Assembly (NCBI GenBank): GCA_963839615.1
Contig: CAWIVY010000001.1
Location: forward strand, 62,001 to 126,000
Reading direction: 5' to 3'
Length of the DNA stretch: 64,000 nt
Origin: DASQMT01 sp963839615
GTDB taxonomy: Bacteria; Actinomycetota; Thermoleophilia; Solirubrobacterales; Solirubrobacteraceae
Part shown: positions 20,607-29,080 of the stretch, in pieces
How positions within the stretch are numbered: position 1 is the stretch's first letter
Layout of the letters: each line of letters opens with the position of its first letter
Translations under genes and position numbers: made by a program
Notes under the pieces: model-generated
Seen by the model: only the letters and a program-made list of their open reading frames with translations
What the model was told of the DNA's origin: nothing
The model's database searches: none

Positions 20607-22544
20607 CTAGCCCTCGACCCGCAGGATGTGCGCCTGCCTTGCCCACGGATCCAGGCGCACGTAGTTCGGTCCGATGCGCCAGTCGAAGCGCTCGCCCGAG
20701 AGCTGGTCCGTGACGGCGAACGCCGGCGGCAGGCCGAGGTGCGCGGGGATCACCGCGGCGCCCTCCTGCGCGTGGTACGGATCGAGGTTGACGACGCAGA
20801 TCACGGCGTTGCCGTCGTGCTGCTTGACGTACGCCATCAGCTGGTCGTTCTGCGTCTCGAGCCAGGCGACGCCGGTGAGGTACTGCAGGGCGACGTTCGC
20901 GCGCCGGATCTCGTTCAAGCGGGAGATGAACGGCAGCATCGGGCCGTCGAGCGCGCGCTGCTTGATCTCGTACTTCTCGGAGTCCAGGTACTCCTCGGAG
21001 CCCTCGCGCACGGGCACGTTCTCGTAGTGCTCGTAGCCGGAGTAGATGCCGTAGCTCGGGCTCAGCGTCGCCGCGAGCACGAAGCGGGTGTAGAAGGCGG
21101 CCGGCCCGCCGTGCACGAGGTAGCCCTCGAGGATGTCGGGCGTGTTCGTGAAGAAGTTCGGCCTGAAGTACTCCTTCTCCGGCCCCCAGGCGAGCTCGTT
21201 CACGTACTCCGTCAGCTCGTGGCGGCTGTTCTTCCAGGTGAAGTACGTGTAGCCCTGCGTGAAGCCGATCTTGGCGAGCTGGCGCATCATCGCCCGCTTC
21301 GTGAACGCCTCGGCGAGGAAGATCACCTCGCGGTCGACCTTGTGCACCTCCGCGATCAGCCACTCCCAGAACACGATCGGCTTCGTGTGCGGGTTGTCGA
21401 CGCGGTACACCTTCACGCCCTGCTCGACCCAGAACAGGAAGATGCGCAGCCACTCCTCCCACAGGCCGCGCCAGTCCTCGCACTCCCAGTTGACGTTGTA
21501 GATGTCCTGATAGCGCTTGGGCGGGTTCTCGGCGTACTTGAGCGTCCCGTCGGGCCGGCGGTGGAACCAGTCGGGGTGCTCGGTCAGCCACGGGTGGTCC
21601 GCCGACGCGTTGATCGCGAAGTCCATCGCGACGTCCATCCCGTGCTGCGCGGCGGTCGCGCAGAGCGAGCGCACGTCCTCAACCGTCCCGAGGTCCGGGT
21701 GGACCGCGTCGTGGCCGCCCTCCGCGGAGCCGACCGCGTAGGGCGAGCCGGGGTCGTCGGGGCCGGCGACGAGCGTGTTGTTGCGGCCCTTGCGGTTCGT
21801 CTTCCCGATCGGGTGGATCGGCGTCATGTAGAGCACGTCGAAGCCCAGCTCCGCGATCGCCGGCACCTGCTGCTCGACTCCCTTGATGCCGCCCCATGAG
21901 CGCGGGAAGACCTCGTACCAGGCGCCGAAGCGGGCGCGCGGGCGGTCGACCTCGATGCTCAGCGCCGGCTCGAGCTTCGTCAGGCCATGGCGCTCCGCGC
22001 TGCGCTCGACCGCGGCGTAGAGCTCGGACCCGAGCGCCGCGTCGTGCTTGGCCGCCTCGAGCACGTCGTCGTCACCGAGCACCCGCAGCGCATGCTCGAT
22101 CAGCTTGCGATCGCCGCCCTTGGCGCGCGGCGCGACCTCCGCGAGCAGGACGGCGCCCTCGCTCAGCTCGCTCGCGAGCTGGTGCTGGCCGGCCTCGAGC
22201 TTGCGCTGCAGCTCGTCGCGCCAGGTGGCGAAGAGATCGGTCCAGGCGTGGATCGAGAACTCCCAGCGGCCCAGCTTGTCGACCTCGAACGATCCGGCCC
22301 AGCGGACGCCGTTGTGGTGCGCGTCGAGCGGGTGGAGCTCCGCCTCGACCCACTTGCGGGCGCCGGCGGGGCGGTACGCGGCGACCGCGCGCAGCTTCTC
22401 GTGGCCGTCGCGGAAGACGTCGGCAGAGACCTCGACGACGTCGCCCGTCGTGCGCTTCGCCGGATAGCGGCCGGCGTCCACGACCGGCTGGGGGTACTGG
22501 ATGTGGATCCGCGGCGGCGGCGGGGTGCGCTTCGGAGTCGGCAT
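20607..22544 (-). CDS. glgE: Maltosyltransferase GlgE
   Basis: Transfers maltosyl units from maltose 1-phosphate to the non-reducing end of alpha-glucan (GH13 subfamily 3). The N-terminal segment RIHIQYPQPVVDAGRYPAKR and VEVSADVFRDGHEKLRAV are GlgE-specific. The barrel has YMTPIHPIGKTNRKG, DFAINASADHPWLTEHPDWF, VYRVDNPHTKP (nucleophile Asp) and IFLAEAFTKRAMM (acid/base Glu). ATG at 22544 gives 645 residues, the usual length of about 650-690; the frame is open 83 codons upstream but without family similarity. First gene of glgE-treS-mak, divergent from malQ with 59 bases between start codons. Confidence 0.96.
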   Translation of the reverse strand: MPTPKRTPPPPRIHIQYPQPVVDAGRYPAKRTTGDVVEVSADVFRDGHEKLRAVAAYRPAGARKWVEAELHPLDAHHNGVRWAGSFEVDKLGRWEFSIHAWTDLFATWRDELQRKLEAGQHQLASELSEGAVLLAEVAPRAKGGDRKLIEHALRVLGDDDVLEAAKHDAALGSELYAAVERSAERHGLTKLEPALSIEVDRPRARFGAWYEVFPRSWGGIKGVEQQVPAIAELGFDVLYMTPIHPIGKTNRKGRNNTLVAGPDDPGSPYAVGSAEGGHDAVHPDLGTVEDVRSLCATAAQHGMDVAMDFAINASADHPWLTEHPDWFHRRPDGTLKYAENPPKRYQDIYNVNWECEDWRGLWEEWLRIFLFWVEQGVKVYRVDNPHTKPIVFWEWLIAEVHKVDREVIFLAEAFTKRAMMRQLAKIGFTQGYTYFTWKNSRHELTEYVNELAWGPEKEYFRPNFFTNTPDILEGYLVHGGPAAFYTRFVLAATLSPSYGIYSGYEHYENVPVREGSEEYLDSEKYEIKQRALDGPMLPFISRLNEIRRANVALQYLTGVAWLETQNDQLMAYVKQHDGNAVICVVNLDPYHAQEGAAVIPAHLGLPPAFAVTDQLSGERFDWRIGPNYVRLDPWARQAHILRVEG

Positions 22545-22603
22545 CTCGGCCAAGCAGTATCCGATAGGCCTGGCGTCAAACGTCGGCTCGTAAGCTGCGC
22601 GCC

Positions 22604-23818
22604 GTGCGGTTGCATCGGAGCGCAGGGGTCCAGCTCCACCCCACCTCGCTGCCCGGAGGTCGCCTCGGCCGGGAGGCCTACGCGTGGGTCGACTGGCTCG
22701 CGGACGCCGGTCAGGCGTGGTGGCAGATGCTGCCGCTCGGCCCGCCCGACCGCTACGGCTCGCCCTACAAGTCGTCCTCGGCGTTCGCCGCATGGCCCGG
22801 CCTGCTGGCCGAGCCGGCGGCCCCGGTGTCGAAGGACGAGGAGCTCGACTTCCGCGAGCGCGAAGCGAGCTGGATCGAGGACTGGGCGCGCTTCGCGGGC
22901 CGCGGCGCGATCGCCGACCAGGTCCGCTTCGAACGCGAGTGGAGCGCGCTGCGCGGCTACGCGAACGAGCGCGGCGTGCGGCTGATCGGCGACGTCCCGA
23001 TCTACGTCGCGCCAGGCTCGGCCGACCACCGCGCGCATCCCGAGCTGTTCCGCGCCGACGCCGTCGCGGGCACGCCGCCGGACGCGTACACCGACAAGGG
23101 CCAGCTCTGGGGCAACCCGCTCTACGACTGGCCCGCGCTGCGCCGGCGCGGCTACCGCTGGTGGATCGCGCGGCTCGCGCGCACGTTCTCGCTGTTCGAC
23201 CTCGCGCGGATCGATCACTTTCGCGGCTTCGTCTCCCACTGGGCGGTGCCGAAGGGGGCGCGCACGGCGCTCGGCGGGCGCTGGCGGCGCGGTCCGGGGC
23301 GCGCCCTGTTCGAGGCCGCGCGCGAGGCGCTGGGCGAGCTGCCGCTGATCGCCGAGGACCTCGGCGTGATCACGCCGGCCGTGCAGCGGCTGCGCGACGG
23401 GCTCGGGCTGCCGGGGATGGTCGTGCTGCAGTTCGGCTTCAACGCCGGCGACCCGGCCAACGTCCATGACGTCGCCAACCACGCCGAGCACCGGATCGCC
23501 TATACGGGCACGCACGACAACGACACGCTGCGGGGCTGGTACGACGCGCTGCCCACCGACACGCGCGCGCTCGTCGACGCGGCGCGGCCCGGCGCGGAGG
23601 CCGACGTCTGGTGGGACCTGATCGCGCTGACGTTCTCCTCCCGCGCCCGCGTCGCGATGGTGCAGGCGCAGGACGTGCTCGGGCTCGGCTCGGAGGCGCG
23701 CATGAACCAGCCGGGGCGGGCGACCGGCGCCTGGCGCTGGCGGCTCGATTCGCTGCCTCCGCGTGGCCTTGCGCAGCGGCTGCGCGCGGCCGCCGAGGCG
23801 GCGGGCCGCGCGGGCTGA
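22604..23818 (+). CDS. malQ: 4-alpha-glucanotransferase (amylomaltase) MalQ, compact form
   Basis: GH77 enzyme that disproportionates maltodextrins. LHPTSLPGG and PPDRYGSPYKSSSAFA open the barrel. FSLFDLARIDHFRGFVSHW holds the nucleophile Asp, LPLIAEDLGVITP the acid/base Glu and YTGTHDNDTLRGWY the third Asp, so it should be active. At 404 residues it is clearly shorter than the usual 480-520, without the N-terminal extension or some insertions. The GTG start is supported by a TAAGCT hexamer seven bases upstream, which suggests a leaderless transcript. Divergent from glgE, it recycles short glucans next to the GlgE operon. Confidence 0.93.
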   Translation: MRLHRSAGVQLHPTSLPGGRLGREAYAWVDWLADAGQAWWQMLPLGPPDRYGSPYKSSSAFAAWPGLLAEPAAPVSKDEELDFREREASWIEDWARFAGRGAIADQVRFEREWSALRGYANERGVRLIGDVPIYVAPGSADHRAHPELFRADAVAGTPPDAYTDKGQLWGNPLYDWPALRRRGYRWWIARLARTFSLFDLARIDHFRGFVSHWAVPKGARTALGGRWRRGPGRALFEAAREALGELPLIAEDLGVITPAVQRLRDGLGLPGMVVLQFGFNAGDPANVHDVANHAEHRIAYTGTHDNDTLRGWYDALPTDTRALVDAARPGAEADVWWDLIALTFSSRARVAMVQAQDVLGLGSEARMNQPGRATGAWRWRLDSLPPRGLAQRLRAAAEAAGRAG

Positions 23819-23840
23819 CCCCATACACTCCGGCCCTCTC

Positions 23841-24749
23841 GTGGCCGCGCCTGCCAGCACCGAATCGATCCTCGACGTCAACCGCCGCTACCACGACGTG
23901 GCAGCGCTGGAATACGACTCCAAGTGGGGCGTCGACTTCGGCCCGGTCGGCCGGGCCCAGGTGCTCGGCAAGGTCCAGAAGCTGCTCGGGCGCGACCCGG
24001 AGCCGTTCGCGCGCTCGCTCGAGATCGGCGCCGGAACGGGCTACTTCACGCTCAACCTGATGCAGGAGGGCGTGATCGCCGCCGGCGTCTGCACCGATGT
24101 CTCGCCCGGCATGCTCGACGCGCTGCGCGCCAACGCCGAGCGGCTCGGTCTCGCCGTCGAGACGGTCGCCTGCGACGCCGCCGCGCTGCCCTTCGAGGAC
24201 GCGAGCTTCGACCTCGTGCTCGGCCACGCGGTGCTGCACCACCTGCCCGAGCTGGAGCGGTCGTTCGCGGAGCTGCTGCGCGTGCTGCGCCCGGGCGGCG
24301 TGCTGCTGTTCGCGGGCGAGCCGTCGCGCTACGGCGACCGCATCGCCGCGATCCCGAAGCGCGCGGGGCTCGCCGCGGCTCCGCTCTGGCGCCGTGCGGT
24401 GGGCGCGCGCGAGTTCGCGGCGGGCAACGGCGGCCCCCCGGACGACCACGCGCTCGAGTCGCTCGTCGACGTCCATGCCTTCACGCCCGCCGGGCTCGAG
24501 CGCCACGCCACCGCCGCGGGCTTCACCGCCGTGCGCGTGCGCGGCGAGGAGCTGCTGGCCAACATGTTCGGCTGGTTCAACCGCACGGTCGAGGCCAGCG
24601 CGGTGCACGGCGACATCCCGCACGGCTGGTTCCGCTATGCCTACCGCGGCTACATCCTGCTCCAGAAGCTCGACACCGCCGTGCTCGAGCCGCACCTCCC
24701 GGCGGCGGGCTTCTACAACCTGATGCTCACGGCGCGACGGCCGGAGTAG
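23841..24749 (+). CDS. Class I SAM-dependent methyltransferase
   Basis: A 302-residue Methyltransf_11-type enzyme. LEIGAGTGYFTLNLM is motif I (SAM binding), VACDAAALPFEDASFDLVLG covers motifs II-III, HAVLHHLPELERSF follows, and LRPGGVLLFAGEPSRYGDRI is the post-motif strand. The C-terminal part (about 200-302) is an aromatic-rich extension with several Trp and Tyr that may bind a hydrophobic acceptor. The GTG start was chosen because VNRRYHDVAALEYDSKW is the usual N-terminal helix; the frame is open further upstream inside malQ. Only 22 bases separate it from malQ. Its 3' end overlaps the convergent repeat gene by 23 bases. Substrate unknown. Confidence 0.8.
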   Translation: MAAPASTESILDVNRRYHDVAALEYDSKWGVDFGPVGRAQVLGKVQKLLGRDPEPFARSLEIGAGTGYFTLNLMQEGVIAAGVCTDVSPGMLDALRANAERLGLAVETVACDAAALPFEDASFDLVLGHAVLHHLPELERSFAELLRVLRPGGVLLFAGEPSRYGDRIAAIPKRAGLAAAPLWRRAVGAREFAAGNGGPPDDHALESLVDVHAFTPAGLERHATAAGFTAVRVRGEELLANMFGWFNRTVEASAVHGDIPHGWFRYAYRGYILLQKLDTAVLEPHLPAAGFYNLMLTARRPE

Positions 24750-25227
24750 GGCTGTCGCCGGCGAGCTGGGCCTGGAGCCGGAGGAGGCCCGGATCGGCGG
24801 GCGCCTCGCGCAGTGACGCCCGGATCACGCGCATCGCATCCGCGTTCCTGCCCTGCCGGGCGAGGTAGCTCGCGAACGTGTGCCCGGCGAGGCCGGGGAG
24901 GAAGACGAAGTCCTCGTCGACGTCCATCCCGGCGCGCTTGGCGAGCTGCAGCGCCTCGTCGGTCTCGCCGAGGTCGAAGAGCACGCACGCGACCTGGAAC
25001 TCGACCGACGCGTCGCCCTCGGCCAGCCGCGCCGCCCGCCGCAGGTGGTGCTTGGCCTGGTCGGGCTGGTCGATCGTCTCGAAAGCCCAGCGGAGCACCG
25101 CGTGCGGGTTGTCCGGCCCGAGCGAGAGCGCATAGCGCGCCAGCTTGCGCGCGTCGCGGTGGCGACCCTGCACGGCTGCCTCGTTCGCCTTGGCGAGGGC
25201 CTGCTCGACTGCGTCGGGGGGTCGCAT
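24727..25227 (-). CDS. TPR-like helical repeat protein
   Basis: A 166-residue all-helical protein with about three TPR-like hairpins (QALAKANEAAVQGRHRDARK, then LGPDNPHAVLRWAFET, QAKHHLRRAARLAEGDAS, and LARQGRNADAMRVIRASLRE). No signal peptide or membrane segment, so it is probably cytosolic. It follows the D-hydroxyproline oxidase gene by 11 bases on the same strand and may be co-transcribed, but nothing ties it to that pathway. The 3' end runs 23 bases into the convergent methyltransferase gene. Assigned from repeat character only; partner unknown. Confidence 0.6.
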   Translation of the reverse strand: MRPPDAVEQALAKANEAAVQGRHRDARKLARYALSLGPDNPHAVLRWAFETIDQPDQAKHHLRRAARLAEGDASVEFQVACVLFDLGETDEALQLAKRAGMDVDEDFVFLPGLAGHTFASYLARQGRNADAMRVIRASLREAPADPGLLRLQAQLAGDSPTPAVAP

Positions 25228-25238
25228 CGTCGCGCGGG

Positions 25239-26417
25239 TTATCGGCGCCCGCGGCCCGGACCGCGACCGGCAGCCTCCTGCAGTGATCCAACCGTCCAGG
25301 CGGGGCTGAACCGGTCCGGGTCGAACGGGGACGGGTCGACGAGCGGCGGCTCGCCCGTGTAGAGCTGCGCGACCAGGCGCCCGGTCACCGGGCCGAGCGC
25401 GACGCCGGCGCCTTCGTGGCCGGTCGCGAGCCAGAGGCCGGGGACAGCGCGCGACGGGCCGATCGCGGGGAGGTTGTCGGGCAGCCACGGCCGCAGCCCC
25501 GCCCAGGCGGCGGCGACCGGGAGCTGCGCCAGCCGTGGGAACAGGCGCGCCGCGCGCGCGACGAGCGCCGCGCCGAGGGCGGGGTCGACGGTCGTGTCGA
25601 ACCCGCGCCGCTCGCGCGAGGAGCCGACGAGGATGTCCCCCTCCCAGGTGGTCTCGACGACGGTCGAGATCGCGAGGCCGCCGTCCGCGCTCGCGACGGC
25701 GTGCAGGTAGGAGCCGTCGACGACCTTGTGGCTGACGAGGCCGGGCCGGGGCGCCGCCAGCCGCACGAGCTGCCCCTTGCGCGGCTCGAGCGGCAGCGCG
25801 AGCCCGGCGCTCGCCGCCAGCCCCGCGCTCCACGGGCCCGCGGCGAGGACGATCGCGTCCGCGCCGAGACGCTCGCCGCCTGCCAGCCGCACCGCGCCGC
25901 CGGAGATCGCCTCGACCGCGCAGCCCTCGCGGACCGCCGCTCCCGCCTCGCCGGCCTCGCGCGCCAGTGCACGCGCGATCGCCCGCGGGTCGCACTGCAG
26001 GTCGCCGGGGAAGAGGCTCGCGCCGTGCAGCTCGCCGGTCAGCTCGGGCTCGCGCTCGCGTGCCTCGGCAGCGCCGAGCAGCCGCGCGCCGGCGATCCCG
26101 AGCCGCTCGAGCCGCGCCGGCTCGTCCGCCCAGGTCGCCGCGTCCGGGTGCACGATCAGCGCGCCCTTGCGGCGGATCCGCGCCTCGTCGCCGAGCCGCT
26201 CCTCGAGCTCGCCGTAGAGCTCCAGCCCGGCGCGCGCCAGCTCGAGCTCCGGCCCCGCGTCCTTGTCGGAGCAGAGCACGTTGCCCTCGCCGAGCCCGGT
26301 CGTTCCGCTCGACACGGCGCCGCGATCGAGCAGCGTCACGGCGACGCCGCGGACGGCCAGCTCGCGCGCGACCGACGCGCCGACGATGCCGGCGCCGATC
26401 ACGACGACGTCGGTCAC
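25239..26417 (-). CDS. FAD-dependent D-hydroxyproline oxidase/dehydrogenase (DAO family)
   Basis: A 392-residue flavoprotein. The N-terminal VVVIGAGIVGASVARELAVRG is the dinucleotide-binding Rossmann motif, GTTGLGEGN is an FAD contact, and ADAIVLAAGPWSAGLA plus LWLATGHEGAGVALGPVTG are DAO-family signatures. In hydroxyproline catabolism the related HypO-type enzyme oxidises cis-4-hydroxy-D-proline to 1-pyrroline-4-hydroxy-2-carboxylate. The neighbouring epimerase and deaminase genes make this the likely substrate. The GTG start overlaps the epimerase stop (GTGA). A general D-amino-acid dehydrogenase is the main alternative. Confidence 0.85.
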   Translation of the reverse strand: MTDVVVIGAGIVGASVARELAVRGVAVTLLDRGAVSSGTTGLGEGNVLCSDKDAGPELELARAGLELYGELEERLGDEARIRRKGALIVHPDAATWADEPARLERLGIAGARLLGAAEAREREPELTGELHGASLFPGDLQCDPRAIARALAREAGEAGAAVREGCAVEAISGGAVRLAGGERLGADAIVLAAGPWSAGLAASAGLALPLEPRKGQLVRLAAPRPGLVSHKVVDGSYLHAVASADGGLAISTVVETTWEGDILVGSSRERRGFDTTVDPALGAALVARAARLFPRLAQLPVAAAWAGLRPWLPDNLPAIGPSRAVPGLWLATGHEGAGVALGPVTGRLVAQLYTGEPPLVDPSPFDPDRFSPAWTVGSLQEAAGRGPGRGRR

Positions 26418-27415
26418 AGCGAGAAGCCGGCCGGGAATGGGTCCTCGGCGTCGAGCAGGTACTGGCCCATCGCGGTGATCCACGCCCGGCCGGTGATCTC
26501 GGGCACGATCGCGGGCCGGCCGCCGACGGTGGTCTCCTCCGCGACGCGCCCCGTGAAGCGCGTGCCGATCACCGACTCGTTGACGAAGCTGTCGCCGACC
26601 GCGAGCTCGCCGCGCGCGTGCAACTGCGCGAGCCGTGCCGAGGTGCCGGTGCCGCACGGCGAGCGGTCCAGCCATCCCGGGTGGATCGAGGTCGCCGCGC
26701 GCGCGTCCGCGCCGTCGCGTCCCGGCGCGTGGAAGACGACGTGGCGGCAGCCCGCGATGCGCGCGTCCTCCGGGTGCGTGGGGCGATCGCTCGCGTCGAT
26801 CGCGGCGATCATCTGCTGCCCGCGGTCGATCAGCAGCTGCGATTGCGCCGGGTCGACCTCGACGCCGGCGTCGGCGGCCGCGACGAGCGCGTAGAAGTTG
26901 CCGCCGAACGCCATGTCGTAGCGCACGCTGCCCAGCCCCGGCACGTGGACCGCCGCGTCGCGCGCGTGCAGGAAGCTCGGCACGTTGCGCAGCGTCACCG
27001 AGCGCGCCCGGCCGCCGTCGACCGCCACGCGCGCCTCGACCAGGCCGGCCGGCGTGTCGAGCCGCACGACTGTCTCGGGCTCGGTCACCGCCACCATCCC
27101 GGTCTCCACCAGCACGGTCGCGACGCCGATCGTGCCGTGCCCGCACATCGGCAGGCAGCCGGAGACCTCGATGAACAGCACGCCCCAGTCGGCGCCGGCG
27201 TGCGTCGGCGGCTGCAGGATCGCGCCCGACATCGCGCCGTGCCCGCGCGGCTCGCGCATCAGCAGCAGGCGCAGGTCGTCGAGCTCGGCCTCGAAGTGCA
27301 GCTTGCGCTCGAGCATGCTCGAGCCGGGGATCGGGCCGACGCCGCCCGTGATCACGCGCGTCGGCATCCCCTCGGTGTGCGAGTCGACGGCGGCGAAGTA
27401 GCGCGCCGCGCGCAT
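26414..27415 (-). CDS. 4-hydroxyproline 2-epimerase (proline racemase family)
   Basis: Converts trans-4-hydroxy-L-proline to cis-4-hydroxy-D-proline without cofactor. The 333-residue protein has both catalytic cysteines: in GCLPMCGHGTIG and in DRSPCGTGTSARLA. A second-site Thr would indicate the 3-hydroxyproline dehydratase subtype, so two Cys favours an epimerase. VDSHTEGMPTRV at the N-terminus and PREPRGHG-type MREPRGHGAMSGAI are typical. The ATG overlaps the deaminase stop (TGATG), and the oxidase start overlaps its own stop, indicating tight coupling. Proline racemase proper is less likely given the neighbours. Confidence 0.92.
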   Translation of the reverse strand: MRAARYFAAVDSHTEGMPTRVITGGVGPIPGSSMLERKLHFEAELDDLRLLLMREPRGHGAMSGAILQPPTHAGADWGVLFIEVSGCLPMCGHGTIGVATVLVETGMVAVTEPETVVRLDTPAGLVEARVAVDGGRARSVTLRNVPSFLHARDAAVHVPGLGSVRYDMAFGGNFYALVAAADAGVEVDPAQSQLLIDRGQQMIAAIDASDRPTHPEDARIAGCRHVVFHAPGRDGADARAATSIHPGWLDRSPCGTGTSARLAQLHARGELAVGDSFVNESVIGTRFTGRVAEETTVGGRPAIVPEITGRAWITAMGQYLLDAEDPFPAGFSL

Positions 27416-28302
27416 CACACCACCGCGGGCGCCCGCAACGCGGCCAGCGCGGCGTCGAGCACCACGCGGTCGTCTGCGTCGAGCTCCAGCCGCGGCTCGC
27501 GCACCGGCCCGCCGGCGAAGCCGAGCGCGTCCTGGGCGGCCTTGTAGAACTGCACCAGCTTCGGCGTCATGTCCAGGCGCGCGAGCGGGAGCAGGCGGCC
27601 GTAGATCGCGCGGGCGCGTTCGAGCTCGGCCGCCCGGCAGGCGTCGTAGAGCTCGACGCACTCGGCCGGCGCGCAGTCGGCGACGCCGCTGACCCAGCCG
27701 GTCGCGCCAGCGCAGAGGCCCTCGAGCGCCCAGTCGTCGCCGCCGACCAGCACCTCGAGCTCGGGCGCGTCGTTCAGCAGCGCGGCGATCCTGCGCGCGT
27801 CGCCTGAGCACTCCTTGACCGCGACGACCTGCTCGACCTCCGCCGCGAGCCGCGCGATCAGCGCCGGCGCCATGTCGGTGCCGCTCGCCTCCGGGTTGTT
27901 GTAGGCCATCACGGGCAAGCCGGTCGCACCGGCGACGGTGCGGTAGAAGGCGATGATCTCGCGCTCGTCGCCGCGATAGCCCAGCGGCGGCAGCAGCATG
28001 ATCGCGTCGGCCCCGGCCTGCGCGGCATCGGTCGCGTGCGCGCTCGCGGCGGCCGCGGTGCCCGCGGAGACGCCGGCGATCACCGGCACGCGGCCGTCCG
28101 CGGCGCGCGCGGTCGCCATGATCACCGCGCGGCGCTCGGCCGCGTCGAGCGAGCCGGCCTCGCCCATCGTGCCGGTGGCGACGAAGCCGTGCACGCCGGC
28201 GTCGAGCAGCGCGGCGAGGTTGCGCTCGAGCGCCTCGGCGTCGATCGCGCCGCGCGCGTCGAACGGGGTGGTGATTGCGGGGATGATGCCGGGGAAGCGC
28301 AC
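27415..28302 (-). CDS. DapA-family 1-pyrroline-4-hydroxy-2-carboxylate deaminase
   Basis: A TIM-barrel aldolase-superfamily enzyme of 295 residues. GIIPAITTPFD begins the barrel, GFVATGTMGEAGSL is the carboxylate-binding loop, PVMAYNNPEASG contains the conserved Tyr, and VVAVKECSGDARR has the Schiff-base Lys. In hydroxyproline pathways this family member deaminates Pyr4H2C to 2-oxoglutarate semialdehyde. The setting between epimerase and regulator supports that over dihydrodipicolinate synthase. The GTG start is decided by an AGGAG site seven bases upstream, just inside the gntR 3' end. Confidence 0.88.
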   Translation of the reverse strand: MRFPGIIPAITTPFDARGAIDAEALERNLAALLDAGVHGFVATGTMGEAGSLDAAERRAVIMATARAADGRVPVIAGVSAGTAAAASAHATDAAQAGADAIMLLPPLGYRGDEREIIAFYRTVAGATGLPVMAYNNPEASGTDMAPALIARLAAEVEQVVAVKECSGDARRIAALLNDAPELEVLVGGDDWALEGLCAGATGWVSGVADCAPAECVELYDACRAAELERARAIYGRLLPLARLDMTPKLVQFYKAAQDALGFAGGPVREPRLELDADDRVVLDAALAALRAPAVV

Positions 28303-28303
28303 G

Positions 28304-29059
28304 TCAGTTCTCCTGGTCCGTGGTCATGTAGCGTCGCACCCGCTCGAGGTGCTGCGTGGCGTAGAAGGAAGCGGCGGCGGCGTCGGCGTCGACGATCGCC
28401 TCGTAGATCATGCGGTGCTCGGCCGCGTGGACGCGCGCCCGCCCGGGCCGGGCGATCGAGTCGTCGCGGAGCCGCTGCCACAGCGGTTGGTCCATCAGGG
28501 CGGCGATCTCGTCGGCGAGCGCGAGCAGCACCGGGTTGGAGGTGAGCGCGGCGACCTGCCGGTGGAAGCGGCGGTCGCCCTCGTTCCAGCCGCTGCGGTC
28601 GCCGTCCGCCGCCGCGGCGTCCATCGCGTCGAGCAGGCGCTCGGTCTCCTCGTCGCGGCGCCCGCGGCGGGCGGCCAGCCCGGCGACGCCGGGCTCGAGC
28701 AGCAGCCGCGCCTCGAGCAGGTCGAACGGCCCGGCGTCGTGGGCGCTCAGCTCGGTTCCGGGCGCGAGCCGGCCGAGTGCATCGGCGGCTACGAAGGAGC
28801 CCGACCCGGGCCGGGTCTCGAGCACGCCCCGCAGCGCCAGCGCGGCGATCGCCTCGCGCACGGACGCGCGGCCGACCTCGAGCCGCCGCGCGAGCTCGCG
28901 CTCGGACGGCAACCGCTCGCCGGGTACGAGCCGCCCGGAGCGCACGTCCGCGGCGAGCCGCTCGGCGATGCGCTCGTAGCGCTGCGGAAACGGTGCCAGC
29001 CCCCGTTTAGGTTGCGGGTCATTCGGCGAACCGGTACGGGTGGCAACTGGTTCGATCAC
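28304..29059 (-). CDS. GntR/FadR-family transcriptional regulator of the hydroxyproline genes
   Basis: DNA-binding repressor of about 251 residues. The winged helix is clear: SGRLVPGERLPSERELARRL, then GRASVREAIAALALRG and LETRPGSGSFV. The C-terminal FCD ligand domain (about 95-235) has FDLLEARLLLEPGVAGLAA, a RRFHRQVAALTSNPVL-type segment and AEHRMIYEAIVDADA, with His and Asp metal-site positions. The only standard start in frame is GTG at 29059, which lies inside the operator palindrome; no Shine-Dalgarno sequence is visible. First gene of the hydroxyproline operon. The ligand is probably hydroxyproline or a pathway intermediate. Confidence 0.88.
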   Translation of the reverse strand: MIEPVATRTGSPNDPQPKRGLAPFPQRYERIAERLAADVRSGRLVPGERLPSERELARRLEVGRASVREAIAALALRGVLETRPGSGSFVAADALGRLAPGTELSAHDAGPFDLLEARLLLEPGVAGLAARRGRRDEETERLLDAMDAAAADGDRSGWNEGDRRFHRQVAALTSNPVLLALADEIAALMDQPLWQRLRDDSIARPGRARVHAAEHRMIYEAIVDADAAAASFYATQHLERVRRYMTTDQEN

Positions 29060-29068
29060 AGAACCAGT
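29046..29068. promoter_or_regulatory. Operator palindrome between gntR and the aldehyde dehydrogenase gene
   Basis: A perfect inverted repeat, ACTGGTTC-N7-GAACCAGT, sits 13 to 35 bases upstream of the aldehyde dehydrogenase ATG and covers the proposed gntR start. FadR/GntR proteins commonly bind short palindromes of this kind in divergent promoters. Binding here could control both transcripts at once, including autoregulation. Direct observation of the repeat; the bound protein is inferred from position. Confidence 0.75.
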
Positions 29069-29080
29069 ACCGTAGAGCAC

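Noticed and set aside
26414..27415. trans-3-hydroxyproline dehydratase
   Set aside because: Both catalytic cysteines are present; the dehydratase subtype has Thr at one of them.
27415..28302. dapA (lysine biosynthesis)
   Set aside because: The barrel family fits, but the gene is locked into an operon with hydroxyproline epimerase, oxidase and a GntR regulator.
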